A stretch of 64,000 bases of DNA from Spinactinospora alkalitolerans (GCF_013408795.1 NZ_JACCCC010000001.1:6014001-6078000), one strand, 5' to 3'. Positions 1-8,870 are shown, numbered from the stretch's first letter. Notes: generated by a model from the sequence alone, not told the origin. Translations and numbers: made by a program.

Positions 1-107
1 AACGGAGGGTGAAAGTGGTGCGCGGGAATTCATTTCCGGTCTCGTTTCCCACCATTGATTTCGACACTCGTTTCGACAGAGGTAGGGAGCTCAGATCATC
101 GGATGAG

Positions 108-228
108 GCCGACCGATGTTCGACGACCGGGTCCACGCAGGGAGTCGGCCGTCGCAGTGCGCGCAGGCGCCGGCGGCGCAGCGAACCCGAGCCCTGGGAT
201 CCCACCTCGCCCCGCGGGCGCAGCAGAC
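108..228 (-). repeat. Dispersed intergenic repeat, family B, copy 1
   Basis: Read on the minus strand this stretch aligns by eye with three other intergenic stretches at 40845-40960, 55728-55844 and 60417-60534. Shared blocks include GCCGCCGGCGC, GCGCGCACTGCGACGGCCGA and CCCGGTCGTCG, in the same order and spacing. No reading frame is kept in all copies because of small indels, so it looks non-coding. The remainder of 1-428 contains no gene I can support. Confidence 0.7.
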
Positions 229-428
229 GGAATCCGAAGAGAACAGCGGCGGGACAATCCCGCCGCTGCCACCTTGGGCCCGGTGATCCGAGCGTCCCGC
301 CTCCGTCGAAGCGGGAATCGGATCAACGGGCGGGAAACAAGATCAAAAAGGTCGGCCGGGAAATCCGGGCGGGGAATCGCCTGGTTACGGGATGTTTACA
401 TAACGCTTCGAAGTGATTACCCTTCTTA

Positions 429-442
429 TGGGAGCGCTCCCG
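429..442. promoter_or_regulatory. CelR-type operator, distal (13 of 14 matches)
   Basis: The 14-mer TGGGAGCGCTCCCG differs in its last base from the perfect palindrome TGGGAGCGCTCCCA, the known binding site of the LacI-family cellulase repressor CelR/CebR in Thermobifida and Streptomyces. It lies about 350 bp upstream of the GH48 cellulase start and 103 bp (start to start) from a perfect second site, a spacing that could allow cooperative binding or looping. Function is inferred from the match and the cellulase context. Confidence 0.8.
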
Positions 443-531
443 TGACTGAGGTCACATCGCGCGTCCGCGGGGCTGGACAAAGGTGGTGCCCGTCCCGGAC
501 GAACGTATGCGACCGCCTCCTCCTCCGGTCA

Positions 532-545
532 TGGGAGCGCTCCCA
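532..545. promoter_or_regulatory. CelR-type operator, proximal (perfect palindrome)
   Basis: TGGGAGCGCTCCCA is the exact 14-bp inverted repeat bound by CelR in Thermobifida fusca, where cellobiose releases the repressor. It sits about 240 bp upstream of the cellulase ATG. That leaves room for a long leader or for a promoter downstream of the operator. Family knowledge plus position support control of the GH48 gene. Confidence 0.88.
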
Positions 546-787
546 AAAGGACACCGACCCGTCCCCGCCCCGAACCCCGCATCCCCCTCCCCCGCACGAG
601 CCGGACGCGCGCCGACGCCGTCCCGCTCCCCCTTCCACAGTCCGGTCCGGCGCGACGCGGCCCCTGCCCCGACGCGCCGCCGCTCGCCGTGCCCGCCATC
701 GGATCCGACGTCCTCCCCGCGTCCCCCGCGACGCCCACAGCTCCGCGCGGCCGCGCGGATCCCCCGAAAACGGAGGTTGCCAGGAAG

Positions 788-3697
788 ATGACTCCCCAAC
801 TGTCAGCACGCCGGCGCCGAAGAGCGCCGGTGCCGGGCGCGCTCGCGACCGCTCTGGTCGCGGCGCTGCTCCCTGCGACGCCCGCGGCCGCCGCTGTGGC
901 CTGCTCCGTCGAGTACAACGTCACGAACGAGTGGGGCAGCGGCTTCACCGCCGATGTCTCCGTGACCAACGAGGGCGACGCGGTCCCCGACTGGTCCCTC
1001 GGCTGGACCTTCCCCGACGGCCAGCAGATCACCAACGGCTGGAACGGCGAGTTCAGCCAGAGCGGCGACACCGTCACCGTCAACCACCCGGGCTGGAACC
1101 CCGACCTCGACCCCGGAGAGACCGCGACGGTCGGCTTCCAGGGCAGCATCAGCGGCGCCAACGGCGAACCGACCGGGTTCACCGTCAACGGCGTCGACTG
1201 CGGCGGGACCGGGGGGAACGCGCCGCCGGAGGTCGAGCTCACCTCGCCGGCCGACGGCGCAGCCTTCCTCGCAGGCGACACCGTCGAGCTCGCGGCCGAC
1301 GCCGCCGACGCCGACGGTTCGATCGAGCACGTGGAGTTCAGCGCCGACGGCACCGTCCTCGGCACCGACGACACCGCCCCCTACACCTACTCCTGGACCG
1401 ACGCCGAGGTCGGCCCGTACTCGCTGACCGCCACGGCGGTCGACGACGGCGGCGCCGAGACCGAATCGGCCCCGGTGGCGATCGAGGTGCTGTCCGCTCC
1501 GGCGCTGGTGGCGAGTCCTTCGTCGCTGAGCGTGCGGCAGGGCGACAGCGGCACCTTCGACGTCTCCCTGTCCAACGAGCCCTCCGGTGACGTCTCCGTC
1601 GAGGTGGCCCGCACCGAGGGCAGCGAGGACCTGACCGTCTCCGGCGGCGCCGAGCTGACCTTCACCGGCGACGACTGGGACGAGGCCCAGGAGGTCTCCA
1701 TCGCCTCCGCCGACAACGGCGGCGACCTCGGCACGGCCGTCTTCACGGCTTCGGCCGAAGGCTACGACGCCGCGACGGTCGAGGTGCGCGAGGTCGACGC
1801 GTCGACCTCCGACTACGAGACGGCGTTCCTGGAGCAGTACGAGAAGATCAAGGACCCGGCGAGCGGCTACTTCCGCGAGTTCGGCGGCCTTCTCGTGCCC
1901 TACCACTCGGTGGAGACCCTGATCGTCGAGGCGCCCGACCACGGGCACGCCACGACGTCGGAGGCGTTCAGCTACTACCTGTGGCTGGAGGCCGCCTACG
2001 GCAGGATCACCGGTGAGTGGGAGCCGTTCAACGACGCCTGGGAGTCGATGGAGGAGTTCATCATCCCGGGCACCGAGGACCAGCCCACCAACGGCGCCTA
2101 CGACCCGTCGGCGCCGGCGACCTACATCCCCGAGCACGACACCCCGCAGGGCTACCCGTCCGCGCTCGACAACGGCGTGTCGGTGGGCGAGGACCCGCTC
2201 GCCCAGGAACTGAGCAGCACCTACGGCACCGACGAGGTGTACGGCATGCACTGGCTGCTCGACGTGGACAACACCTACGGGTACGGCTTCTGCGGCGACG
2301 GCACCGACGACGCGCCCGCGTTCGTCAACACCTTCCAGCGCGGCTCGCAGGAGTCGGTCTGGGAGACGGTGCCGCACCCGTCATGCGAGACGTTCGACCA
2401 CGGCGGCGAGAACGGGTTCCTCGACCTGTTCACCGACGACGGCACCTACTCGGAGCAGTGGCGCTACACCAACGCGCCCGACGCCGACGCGCGCGCGGTG
2501 CAGGTGGCCTACCTGGCGCACCAGTGGGCCGGCGAGCAGGGCAACGCCGGCGCCGTCTCGGAGTCGGTGGACAAGGCCGCCATGATGGGCGACTACCTGC
2601 GCTACGCGATGTACGACAAGTACTTCAAGGAGATCGGCGACTGCGTGGGCGCCACCGAATGCGCTGCGGGCAGCGGCAAGAACAGCGCGCACTACCTGAT
2701 GTCCTGGTACTACGCCTGGGGCGGCGCGTTGGAGAGCGCCCAGTACCCGTGGGCCTGGCGGATCGGCGGCAGCTCCTCGCACCAGGGCTACCAGAACCCC
2801 CTGGCGGCCTACGCGCTGTCGGAGGTCGACGCCCTTGAGCCGGACTCGGCCACGGGCACCGAGGACTGGGCCACCAGCATGGACCGGCAGCTGGAGTTCC
2901 TGCAGTGGCTGCAGTCCGCCGAGGGCGGCATCGCCGGCGGCGCCACCAACAGCTGGGCCGGCGACTACTCCGCACCGCCCGCGGGCACCCCGCAGTTCTA
3001 CGGGATGTACTACGACTGGCAGCCGGTCTGGCACGACCCGCCGTCCAACCGGTGGTTCGGCTTCCAGGTGTGGGGCATCGAGCGCGTCGCGCAGCTCTAC
3101 CACGAGACGGGCGACGAGCGGGCCGGGGCCATCCTGGACGACTGGGTGCCCTGGGCCATGGCCAACACCGAGGTCGGCACCGGCGGCGACTTCGCCGTCC
3201 CGGCCGACATGGAGTGGGAGGGCCGGCCCGACACCTGGGACGGCACCTCCACCGGCAACCCCGATCTGCACGTCGAGGTCGTCTCGCACGGGCAGGACGT
3301 GGGCGTGGCCGCAGGCCTGGCCAAGACGCTGCTGTACTACGCGGCCGAGTCCGGCGACGCCGAGGCCCGCGCCATGGGTGAGGACCTGCTGGACGCCCTG
3401 CTCGCCAACCAGGACGAGCTGGGCATCGCCACCGAGGAGACCCGCGCCGACTACCGGCGGTTCGCCGACGAGGTCTACATCCCCGAAGGCTGGTCCGGGG
3501 AGATGCCCAACGGCGACCCGGTCGAGCCCGGCTCCACCTTCGCCTCCATCCGGTCCTTCTACGAGGACGATCCGGCGTGGCCCGAGGTTCAGGAGTACCT
3601 GGACGGCGGGGAGGTCCCGACCTTCACCTACCACCGGTTCTGGGCCCAGGTGGACATCGCCACGGCGTTCGCCGCCCACGACGAGCTGTTCGGTTAA
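788..3697 (+). CDS. cel48A: Secreted CBM2-Ig-GH48 reducing-end exocellulase
   Basis: This encodes a secreted processive exocellulase that releases cellobiose from cellulose chain ends. The 969-residue product starts at an ATG preceded by AGGAAG. An Arg-rich n-region and Ala-rich signal peptide end near residue 36. A family 2 cellulose-binding module follows (about 37-140, with Cys39 and a second Cys near 139 and the usual surface Trp residues). Next come an Ig-like domain (about 148-235) and a second beta-rich linker domain (about 238-335). The GH48 catalytic module runs from about 340 to the end and contains HGHATTSEA, where the family's general-acid Glu lies. The domain order resembles Thermobifida Cel48A, with extra linker modules. 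Two CelR-type operators upstream indicate repression without cellobiose. The 3' end overlaps the convergent ene-reductase gene by 74 bp. Confidence 0.95.
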   Translation: MTPQLSARRRRRAPVPGALATALVAALLPATPAAAAVACSVEYNVTNEWGSGFTADVSVTNEGDAVPDWSLGWTFPDGQQITNGWNGEFSQSGDTVTVNHPGWNPDLDPGETATVGFQGSISGANGEPTGFTVNGVDCGGTGGNAPPEVELTSPADGAAFLAGDTVELAADAADADGSIEHVEFSADGTVLGTDDTAPYTYSWTDAEVGPYSLTATAVDDGGAETESAPVAIEVLSAPALVASPSSLSVRQGDSGTFDVSLSNEPSGDVSVEVARTEGSEDLTVSGGAELTFTGDDWDEAQEVSIASADNGGDLGTAVFTASAEGYDAATVEVREVDASTSDYETAFLEQYEKIKDPASGYFREFGGLLVPYHSVETLIVEAPDHGHATTSEAFSYYLWLEAAYGRITGEWEPFNDAWESMEEFIIPGTEDQPTNGAYDPSAPATYIPEHDTPQGYPSALDNGVSVGEDPLAQELSSTYGTDEVYGMHWLLDVDNTYGYGFCGDGTDDAPAFVNTFQRGSQESVWETVPHPSCETFDHGGENGFLDLFTDDGTYSEQWRYTNAPDADARAVQVAYLAHQWAGEQGNAGAVSESVDKAAMMGDYLRYAMYDKYFKEIGDCVGATECAAGSGKNSAHYLMSWYYAWGGALESAQYPWAWRIGGSSSHQGYQNPLAAYALSEVDALEPDSATGTEDWATSMDRQLEFLQWLQSAEGGIAGGATNSWAGDYSAPPAGTPQFYGMYYDWQPVWHDPPSNRWFGFQVWGIERVAQLYHETGDERAGAILDDWVPWAMANTEVGTGGDFAVPADMEWEGRPDTWDGTSTGNPDLHVEVVSHGQDVGVAAGLAKTLLYYAAESGDAEARAMGEDLLDALLANQDELGIATEETRADYRRFADEVYIPEGWSGEMPNGDPVEPGSTFASIRSFYEDDPAWPEVQEYLDGGEVPTFTYHRFWAQVDIATAFAAHDELFG

Positions 3698-4844
3698 CCC
3701 CCTTCCCGAGCAGCCCGTCCGGGGCCCGCGGCGGTGGCCGCACCGCCGCCGCGGGCTCCGGCACCGCCCTGGGGTAGTCGATGTAGTCGCGCTCGCCCGC
3801 GCCGTAGTGGAAGTCCCCCTCCGGCAGCGACCACGGGACGCCGGCCGCGATGCGCTCCGTCAGGTCGGGGGTGGCGATGTAGGGACGGCCGATGGAGACC
3901 AGGTCGGCCCCGCGCTCGCTGATCAGGCGCTCCGCCGACTCCAGGGTCGTCACCTCGTGCTCGCCGGTGTTGCCGACGAGGGCGCCGCTCCAGTGGGGGC
4001 GCAGGTCGGCCAGTGCGGGGTAGTCGGCGCCGTCGGTGAGGTGCAGGTAGGCCAGGCCGAGCCGGTCGATCGCGGCGAGCGCGGTCCGGTACACCGGGGC
4101 CGGGTCGGCCTCGACCATCTCGTTCTCCGGGTTGCCCGGCGCCAGCCGCAGCCCGACGCGCTCCGCCCCGACGGCGTCGGCCACGGCCTCGGCCAGCTCG
4201 ATCACGAACCGCGCCCGGTTGACCGCCGTGCCGCCGTAGGCGTCGCCGCGCAGGTTGGTGTTGTCGGCGAGGAACTGGTGCGGCAGGTAGCTGTTGGCCC
4301 CGTGGATCTCCACCCCGTCGAATCCGGCGCGCAGGGCGTTGCGCGCCGCGGCGGCGTGGTCGGCGGCGGCCTGCCCGACCTCGGCGGTGCTCATCGCCCT
4401 CGGCGCCACGGGGGCGCGCTTGCCTTCCAGCGTGTGCATCGGGGCGGTGAGGGGGACGGCCGAGGGGGCGAGGGGCGTCCCCCCGTCGATGCGGTTGGCC
4501 GGGTGCCCGTTGCGGCCGGCGTGCATGATCTGGGCGAAGACCCGCCCTCCCGCGGCGTGCACGGCGTCGGTCACCGTGCGCCACGCGGCCACCTGCTCGT
4601 CGGTGGCCAGGCCGGGCTCGGTGAGGTACTGCTGGCCCTGGACGCTCGGCCAGACGCCCTCGGAGACGATCAGTCCGGCGGAGGCCCGCTGCGCGTAGTA
4701 GACGGCCATCATCGGGGTCGGGACACCGCGGCGGTCGGCGCGGAACCGGGTCATGGGCGCCATGACGACCCGGCTCGGCAGGTCGAGCGCCGCGAGGGCG
4801 TAGGGGGCGAGCAGGGGGCTGGATGCGGTGTCGGCTGCGTTCAT
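3624..4844 (-). CDS. Old yellow enzyme family NADH:flavin oxidoreductase (ene-reductase)
   Basis: This is an FMN-dependent ene-reductase of the OYE/XenA-NemA type, which reduces activated C=C bonds with NAD(P)H. The 406-residue product has the N-terminal PMTRFRA segment, QIMHAGR, and the catalytic region GVEIHGANSYL followed by QFLADNTNLRGDAYGG, then a C-terminal phosphate-binding region around SIGRP. It appears complete by about residue 370. The last 35 or so residues are Arg/Pro-rich read-through into the antisense end of the cellulase gene and are probably not functional. It is divergent from a MerR-family gene 59 bp away. A TACGGT hexamer (4856-4851) ends 6 nt before the ATG, suggesting a leaderless transcript under that regulator. 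Confidence 0.92.
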   Translation of the reverse strand: MNAADTASSPLLAPYALAALDLPSRVVMAPMTRFRADRRGVPTPMMAVYYAQRASAGLIVSEGVWPSVQGQQYLTEPGLATDEQVAAWRTVTDAVHAAGGRVFAQIMHAGRNGHPANRIDGGTPLAPSAVPLTAPMHTLEGKRAPVAPRAMSTAEVGQAAADHAAAARNALRAGFDGVEIHGANSYLPHQFLADNTNLRGDAYGGTAVNRARFVIELAEAVADAVGAERVGLRLAPGNPENEMVEADPAPVYRTALAAIDRLGLAYLHLTDGADYPALADLRPHWSGALVGNTGEHEVTTLESAERLISERGADLVSIGRPYIATPDLTERIAAGVPWSLPEGDFHYGAGERDYIDYPRAVPEPAAAVRPPPRAPDGLLGKGVNRTARRGRRTPWRCPPGPRTGGR

Positions 4845-4860
4845 GGGATCACCGTAGAAT

Positions 4861-4882
4861 TTGACACCTGTGTCAGGTTCAA
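4861..4882. promoter_or_regulatory. MerR-type operator in divergent promoter
   Basis: The imperfect inverted repeat TTGACACCTG-TGT-CAGGTTCAA lies between the divergent ene-reductase and MerR genes. On the minus strand TTGAAC and TACGGT are separated by 20 bp, close to the over-long 19-20 bp spacer typical of MerR-activated promoters. The site is therefore likely both the operator and the ene-reductase promoter. This is inferred from architecture. Confidence 0.7.
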
Positions 4883-4903
4883 CTCTTTGTGAGCGAGGTC
4901 ACG

Positions 4904-5287
4904 ATGCGCATCGGGGAGCTGGCGCGCCGCACCGGGGTCAGTGAGCGGTCGCTGCGCTACTACGAGCAGCAGGGGCTGATCAGTGCGCGGCGCACCGCGG
5001 GCGGGCACCGCGAGTACGACGTCACCGCGGTGGCGGCCGTGGACCGCATCCAGTGCCTGTTCTCCGCGGGCCTGTGCAGCTCCAAGATCGCCGAGCTGCT
5101 GCCCTGCATGCGCTCGAAGGAGGCCGGAGGACCGGCGCCGGACCTGCTCCACAACCTCGCGGTCGAGCGCGAGCGCATCGACGGCATGATCGACCGGCTG
5201 CTGGCCTCGCGCGACATCCTCGACGAGGTGATCGACTCCGCACGCACGCCCTCGGCCGCCCCCGGCGAAGCCGCACGGTCCCGTTGA
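4904..5287 (+). CDS. MerR-family transcriptional regulator
   Basis: This is a 127-residue MerR regulator. The N-terminal winged helix is classic (MRIGELARRTGVSERSLRYYEQQGL). A short dimerisation helix and a C-terminal effector tail follow, carrying Cys residues around CLFSAGLCSS and LLPCM. I chose the ATG at 4904 because GAGG sits 8 nt upstream; a GTG at 4889 would add five residues. Actinobacterial MerR genes of this kind often face an NADH:flavin oxidoreductase and activate it in response to electrophiles or redox stress, and here the two share a 59-bp divergent promoter with an inverted repeat. The inducing compound cannot be read from the sequence. Confidence 0.9.
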   Translation: MRIGELARRTGVSERSLRYYEQQGLISARRTAGGHREYDVTAVAAVDRIQCLFSAGLCSSKIAELLPCMRSKEAGGPAPDLLHNLAVERERIDGMIDRLLASRDILDEVIDSARTPSAAPGEAARSR

Positions 5288-5318
5288 GGCCCGCAGAAGC
5301 CGGGTGGGACCGGGCTCT

Positions 5319-6080
5319 TCAGCCCCAGGTGACGTGGGCGCGGTCGCGCCAGAACGTGAGGACCGCGGGGTCGCCCGCCACCGCGAGTCCGTCGCCGTCC
5401 GCGCGGTTCCACAGCAGCGCGTACAGGTCGGCGGCCGGGCCGGAGACCGTGCATTCGGCCGCGTCCGGGTGCGGCGCGACGTCCACCCCGTGCGGGGCGA
5501 CGGTGACCGGCCAGTGGTGGCCGGTGTCGGCCGCCCGCACCGCCAGGGTCCGCGCCGGATCGGCGGTGATCCTGCCGTCGCGCCGGGCGAAGAAGCCCGT
5601 CAGCAGCTCCTCGATCCCGTCGGCGGCGAGGTCGGCGGGGACCGGTGCCGCGGCCGCGGCACCGGCGGCCGCCTCGGCGTCGAGCCTGTGCACGGTGGTC
5701 TCGTGGGCCTGCCGCCTGGCCCAGAACGCCACGGGCGAGGGGGCCGGGAGGAAGCTCCAGCACTCGGTGTCCTGCGGTGCGGCGTCCAGGATCTCCACCA
5801 GTCGGCGGTGGCCCTCGGCGAACCAGCCGAGCAGCCCGGCGTCGTCCTCGGGCCAGGACTCCATGAGTTCCCGGGTCCGCTGCCCGCCCGGCGGCCGCGC
5901 GCACGGGGCGCCGACGATCTCCGTCGCCCAGCGGTGCACGCCGCCCGTGTGCCGCAGGAGGTCGCGGACCCGCCACCCCGGGCAGGTCGGCACCTCGGCG
6001 TCGAGCCCGGCCCGTTCGGCGGCCTCGGCCATGCGCTCGCCCTCGGCGTCCAGGAACCGGATGTGGTCGTGTCGCTGCAC
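5319..6080 (-). CDS. Maleylpyruvate isomerase-like / DinB-superfamily protein (TIGR03083 type)
   Basis: The product is about 254 residues with the N-terminal four-helix metal-binding fold seen in mycothiol-dependent maleylpyruvate isomerases. Visible elements are VPTCPGWRVRDLLRHTGGVHRWA (first half of the motif, with metal-ligand-type His) and RQAHETTVHRLDAE (HExxxHR-like). Many actinobacterial members are uncharacterised mycothiol-linked enzymes. The start is uncertain: GTG at 6080 has a well-placed GAGGGG, and GTG at 6086 or ATG at 6146 are alternatives. It is convergent with the MerR gene (31 bp gap). Its substrate is unknown. Confidence 0.8.
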   Translation of the reverse strand: MQRHDHIRFLDAEGERMAEAAERAGLDAEVPTCPGWRVRDLLRHTGGVHRWATEIVGAPCARPPGGQRTRELMESWPEDDAGLLGWFAEGHRRLVEILDAAPQDTECWSFLPAPSPVAFWARRQAHETTVHRLDAEAAAGAAAAAPVPADLAADGIEELLTGFFARRDGRITADPARTLAVRAADTGHHWPVTVAPHGVDVAPHPDAAECTVSGPAADLYALLWNRADGDGLAVAGDPAVLTFWRDRAHVTWG

Positions 6081-6259
6081 CCTCACCCCTCGTCGTCGAC
6101 CCGTGCGGGCACGGGGCCGCGCCGTGCGCCGCGGCCCCGGCATCACATCACACGGCCGCGGCGCCGCGGAAGGCGGCCTCGGCCGATCCGTATGAGAGCC
6201 TGCTGTCCGGGCGGACCGCCCGCGTGCGAGGAACCATCGCGTCCCTGGAGGAAGCCGGT

Positions 6260-6595
6260 ATGCGCAAGCGCACCGTCATGGCCGACGTCGCGGCCGGGAT
6301 CCTGCTGTCCGACGCCGTCCCCCACCTGATCATGGGCGCCACGGGCAAGCGCATGCTGACGCCGGGCCGACCGGACTCCTCCCCGACGCGCAACCTGGCC
6401 TGGGCCGGGATCGACTTCGCCGGGAGCGCGCTGCTGGTCGGGGTGACCGGTTGGGGACCGCGGACGCAGGAGGAGGCGGAGCGGCGCATGGCCTCGCTGA
6501 TGACCGGCATGCCGGCCAAGGACGCGGTCGGGCTCGCCTACGAGCTGACGCTGGGCAAGGGCCGCTCGGTCCGGCCGGGCGCGCGGCGGCGGTGA
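6260..6595 (+). CDS. Small membrane-associated hypothetical protein
   Basis: This 111-residue protein starts at an ATG preceded by GGAGGA. It has a hydrophobic N-terminal stretch (MADVAAGILLSDAVPHLIMG) and a second one around AGIDFAGSALLVGVTGWG, so it is probably a two-pass membrane protein or a protein with membrane hairpins. I do not recognise a family motif. It ends 3 bp from the convergent alpha/beta-hydrolase gene, leaving no room for a separate terminator. Confidence 0.65.
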   Translation: MRKRTVMADVAAGILLSDAVPHLIMGATGKRMLTPGRPDSSPTRNLAWAGIDFAGSALLVGVTGWGPRTQEEAERRMASLMTGMPAKDAVGLAYELTLGKGRSVRPGARRR

Positions 6596-6598
6596 GGG

Positions 6599-7426
6599 TC
6601 AGGCCGGGACCGCGGCCCCGGCCGCCCGCTCGGCGGCGCGGCAGGTGTCGGTGATCGTCGCGGCGACCGCGCGCGGGCTGTCCGCCATGGGAACGTGGCC
6701 GCAGCCCAGCAGGGTGACCTGGCGGGCGTGCGGGATGCGGGTGAGCGCGCGGCGCCCTGCCCGCACGGGCAGGACCCGGTCGAGGTCGCCCCAGCCGATG
6801 GTCACGGGGCACGGGACGGGGCCAGCGGTGAAGGCGTAGCCGACCACGTGCGGGGTGAGCCGCACGAACGGGGACCCCGCCGAGAGCACGGTGGCGTCGA
6901 ACTTGAGCTCCCGGTTGCCCGCGTCGCCCGGGGCGCCGCGCAGCATCCGCCGGGCGACGGCCCGCGCCGGCGGGCTGTCCGCCGCGGCCAGCCGGACCCG
7001 CTCCGGCACCCGCGCCGCCAGCCCCAGGCCGAGCGTCAGCAGCCGGGTTCCGGCGGTCTCGCGCGCGGTGGTGAACCCGATCGGGGACAGCGCGGTCACC
7101 GAGGCCGCGACACCGCGCGCGCCCAGTTCCAGGGCGATGGCGCCGCCGAGCGAGTTGCCCGCGACGTGCGGCCGCCGCAGCCCGAGCGCGTCGCACACCC
7201 CGGCCACCGCGTCCACGAGCGCGGGGATGTCGTAGCGGGCGTCGCCGCCCGGAGCCGGAGACCCGCCGAACCCGGGCAGGTCCAGGGCGATGACGTCGTG
7301 CCGCCGCGCCAGCTCCGCCATGGTCGGATACCACGCCTGGCTGCGGTGCCCGAGACCGTGCAGCAGCACCAGCGGACTGCCCGCGCCCCGGCGGTCGTAC
7401 ACGATGGTGGACGGGTCCATGAACAC
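6599..7426 (-). CDS. Alpha/beta-hydrolase fold protein
   Basis: This 275-residue alpha/beta hydrolase shows the HGLGHRSQAW oxyanion-hole region, DLPGFGGS, the nucleophile elbow GNSLGG (Ser), an acid in GDLDRVLP and a catalytic His in GCGHVP. That gives a complete Ser-Asp-His triad for an esterase, lipase or haloperoxidase-like hydrolase. The start is a GTG, with an in-frame ATG two codons later. The substrate cannot be deduced. It is divergent from the Uma2-like gene. Confidence 0.88.
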   Translation of the reverse strand: MFMDPSTIVYDRRGAGSPLVLLHGLGHRSQAWYPTMAELARRHDVIALDLPGFGGSPAPGGDARYDIPALVDAVAGVCDALGLRRPHVAGNSLGGAIALELGARGVAASVTALSPIGFTTARETAGTRLLTLGLGLAARVPERVRLAAADSPPARAVARRMLRGAPGDAGNRELKFDATVLSAGSPFVRLTPHVVGYAFTAGPVPCPVTIGWGDLDRVLPVRAGRRALTRIPHARQVTLLGCGHVPMADSPRAVAATITDTCRAAERAAGAAVPA

Positions 7427-7631
7427 CAGGTGTACCCCATATGTCCGACCACCGTCGCGGTCTTCCCCCGAAATCCACCGTGATCCCGATCGCCCACCCC
7501 GGAGCCGCGAGCGGTTCCGGGGTTTTCCCCACCCCGCTGGGTATTCTCGTCATAAGGTCTGTCTCCGACGATTCCGCCATACGCCGATTGGAGGCAGGCC
7601 GGTCATGTCGATCCGGGTGAAGGAGCCGACG

Positions 7632-8189
7632 ATGTCCGTTGAGCCGCTGCCCGACTGGTTCTTCCCTCCGCCCGGCGGCTGGACGGCGGACGACCTCGAC
7701 TCGCTTCCGCCGGAAGCCCCCCGGCACCTTGAACTGATCGACGGAGCGCTCATCGTGATGGCACCCCAGCGGTCCTTCCACTCGCGGGTGATGCTGCGGT
7801 TGGGAGGTGCTTTGGACGCCGCCGCTCCTGAAGGCATAGGCGTCGAGATCGAGAGGACCGTCAAACTCGGCCATCGCCAGCGGCCAGAGCCCGGCATCAT
7901 CGCTTTTCGCGAAAGCGGGCCGGACGACGACCGCACGTTCCACCTGCCGGAGGACGTGCTGCTCGTCGTCGAGACCGTCTCGGAGGAGTCCGAGGAGCGC
8001 GACCGGGAGACCAGGCCCCTGAAGTACGCCAAGGCCGGGATCCGGCACTTCCGGCGGATCGAGGAGGAGAAGGAGTCACCGGTCGTCCACGTCTACGAAC
8101 TCGACGACGTGACCGGGCGGTACGTGCCCACCGCCATAGAGCGCGAGCGGCTGCGGCTGGCGGTCCCCTTCCTATCGACGTCGATCTGA
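7632..8189 (+). CDS. Uma2-family (DUF820) restriction-endonuclease-fold protein, possibly inactive
   Basis: This 185-residue protein belongs to the Uma2 family, which is greatly expanded in Nocardiopsaceae and cyanobacteria and has a PD-(D/E)xK nuclease fold. Recognisable parts are PPGGWTADDLDSLP, RHLELIDGALIVMAPQ, VVETVSEESEERDRETRPLKYA and the AGIRHFRRIE segment. In the usual R-PDVxV strand the catalytic Asp appears replaced: here it reads RPEPGIIAF. If that alignment is right, nuclease activity is doubtful. The ATG at 7632 is chosen because AAGGAG lies 7 nt upstream; an ATG at 7605 is possible. Confidence 0.85.
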   Translation: MSVEPLPDWFFPPPGGWTADDLDSLPPEAPRHLELIDGALIVMAPQRSFHSRVMLRLGGALDAAAPEGIGVEIERTVKLGHRQRPEPGIIAFRESGPDDDRTFHLPEDVLLVVETVSEESEERDRETRPLKYAKAGIRHFRRIEEEKESPVVHVYELDDVTGRYVPTAIERERLRLAVPFLSTSI

Positions 8190-8229
8190 CCAGGCTGTTC
8201 CCCTGATCCTCGCCCGCCGAGCGCGCCGG

Positions 8230-8802
8230 TCAGCGGATTCTCCTGGCGAAGTGTTCGTAGTCGATGACCAGGCCGTCGCCGTCGACGGTCAGGTCGAAGG
8301 CGCCGAAACCGGGGGCGCGGTACTCGTAGCGCTCCAGGCCGCCCGACTGGGTCAGCCGGGTGTAGCGCTGCTTCATCCGGTGCACCTTGAGGCTGGGGAC
8401 GTCGATCCAGGCGACCCCGATGTCACGGAACTCCCCCGGGGCCAGGCCGAGGCGGCGGATCGGCAGGGTGTTGGTCAGCGGCGTGGCCGCCACGTCGACG
8501 TCGACGCAGCCGTCCAGCGCGGGGTCGCGCCTGCCGTCGACCCGCCACTGCCCTCCGCCGCAGGTCAGCTCGATCGAGCGCGCCCCTTCCTCCGTCAGCA
8601 CCTCGGCGCGGACCTCCCTGGTCGCCCACGCCAGATCGGTGCACACCGTGAACCGGCAGGAGAACCGCTCCCGCCGGTCCACCACGACCTCGCTGGCCTC
8701 CAGCCGGAAGCCGCCGGGTTCGGCGGCCAGCGTCCCCAGGCACAGCCCTTCGGGAACGTCGAGCCGGGTCCATGCGGCGGGGCGCTCGTTCGTGGCGGTC
8801 AT
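8230..8802 (-). CDS. Putative glycolipid-binding protein (DUF1089/PF06475-like)
   Basis: The product is about 190 residues and matches the actinobacterial glycolipid-binding family. Features are alternating beta strands, the highly conserved central CVDVDVAATPLTNTLPIRRL, then QRYTRL and a C-terminal DGLVIDYEHFARR. The family's biochemical role is not established; the name reflects a structural prediction. I start at the ATG at 8802 because residues encoded upstream are Arg-rich and unlike the family. Confidence 0.8.
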   Translation of the reverse strand: MTATNERPAAWTRLDVPEGLCLGTLAAEPGGFRLEASEVVVDRRERFSCRFTVCTDLAWATREVRAEVLTEEGARSIELTCGGGQWRVDGRRDPALDGCVDVDVAATPLTNTLPIRRLGLAPGEFRDIGVAWIDVPSLKVHRMKQRYTRLTQSGGLERYEYRAPGFGAFDLTVDGDGLVIDYEHFARRIR

Positions 8803-8870
8803 GCCGACCGTTCTACCGTCACGGCGCGTCCCGCGCCATAACCGGGACGTCACAGCCTCCAATGGGAGAA

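Noticed and set aside
1-428. Open frames over the first 400 bp and their antisense
   Set aside because: They run through the family B repeat, have Arg-rich low-complexity products and no ribosome site.
529-3679. Long antisense frames opposite the cellulase gene
   Set aside because: These are products of the strong third-position GC bias; they have Val/Gly/Arg-rich composition and no domain.
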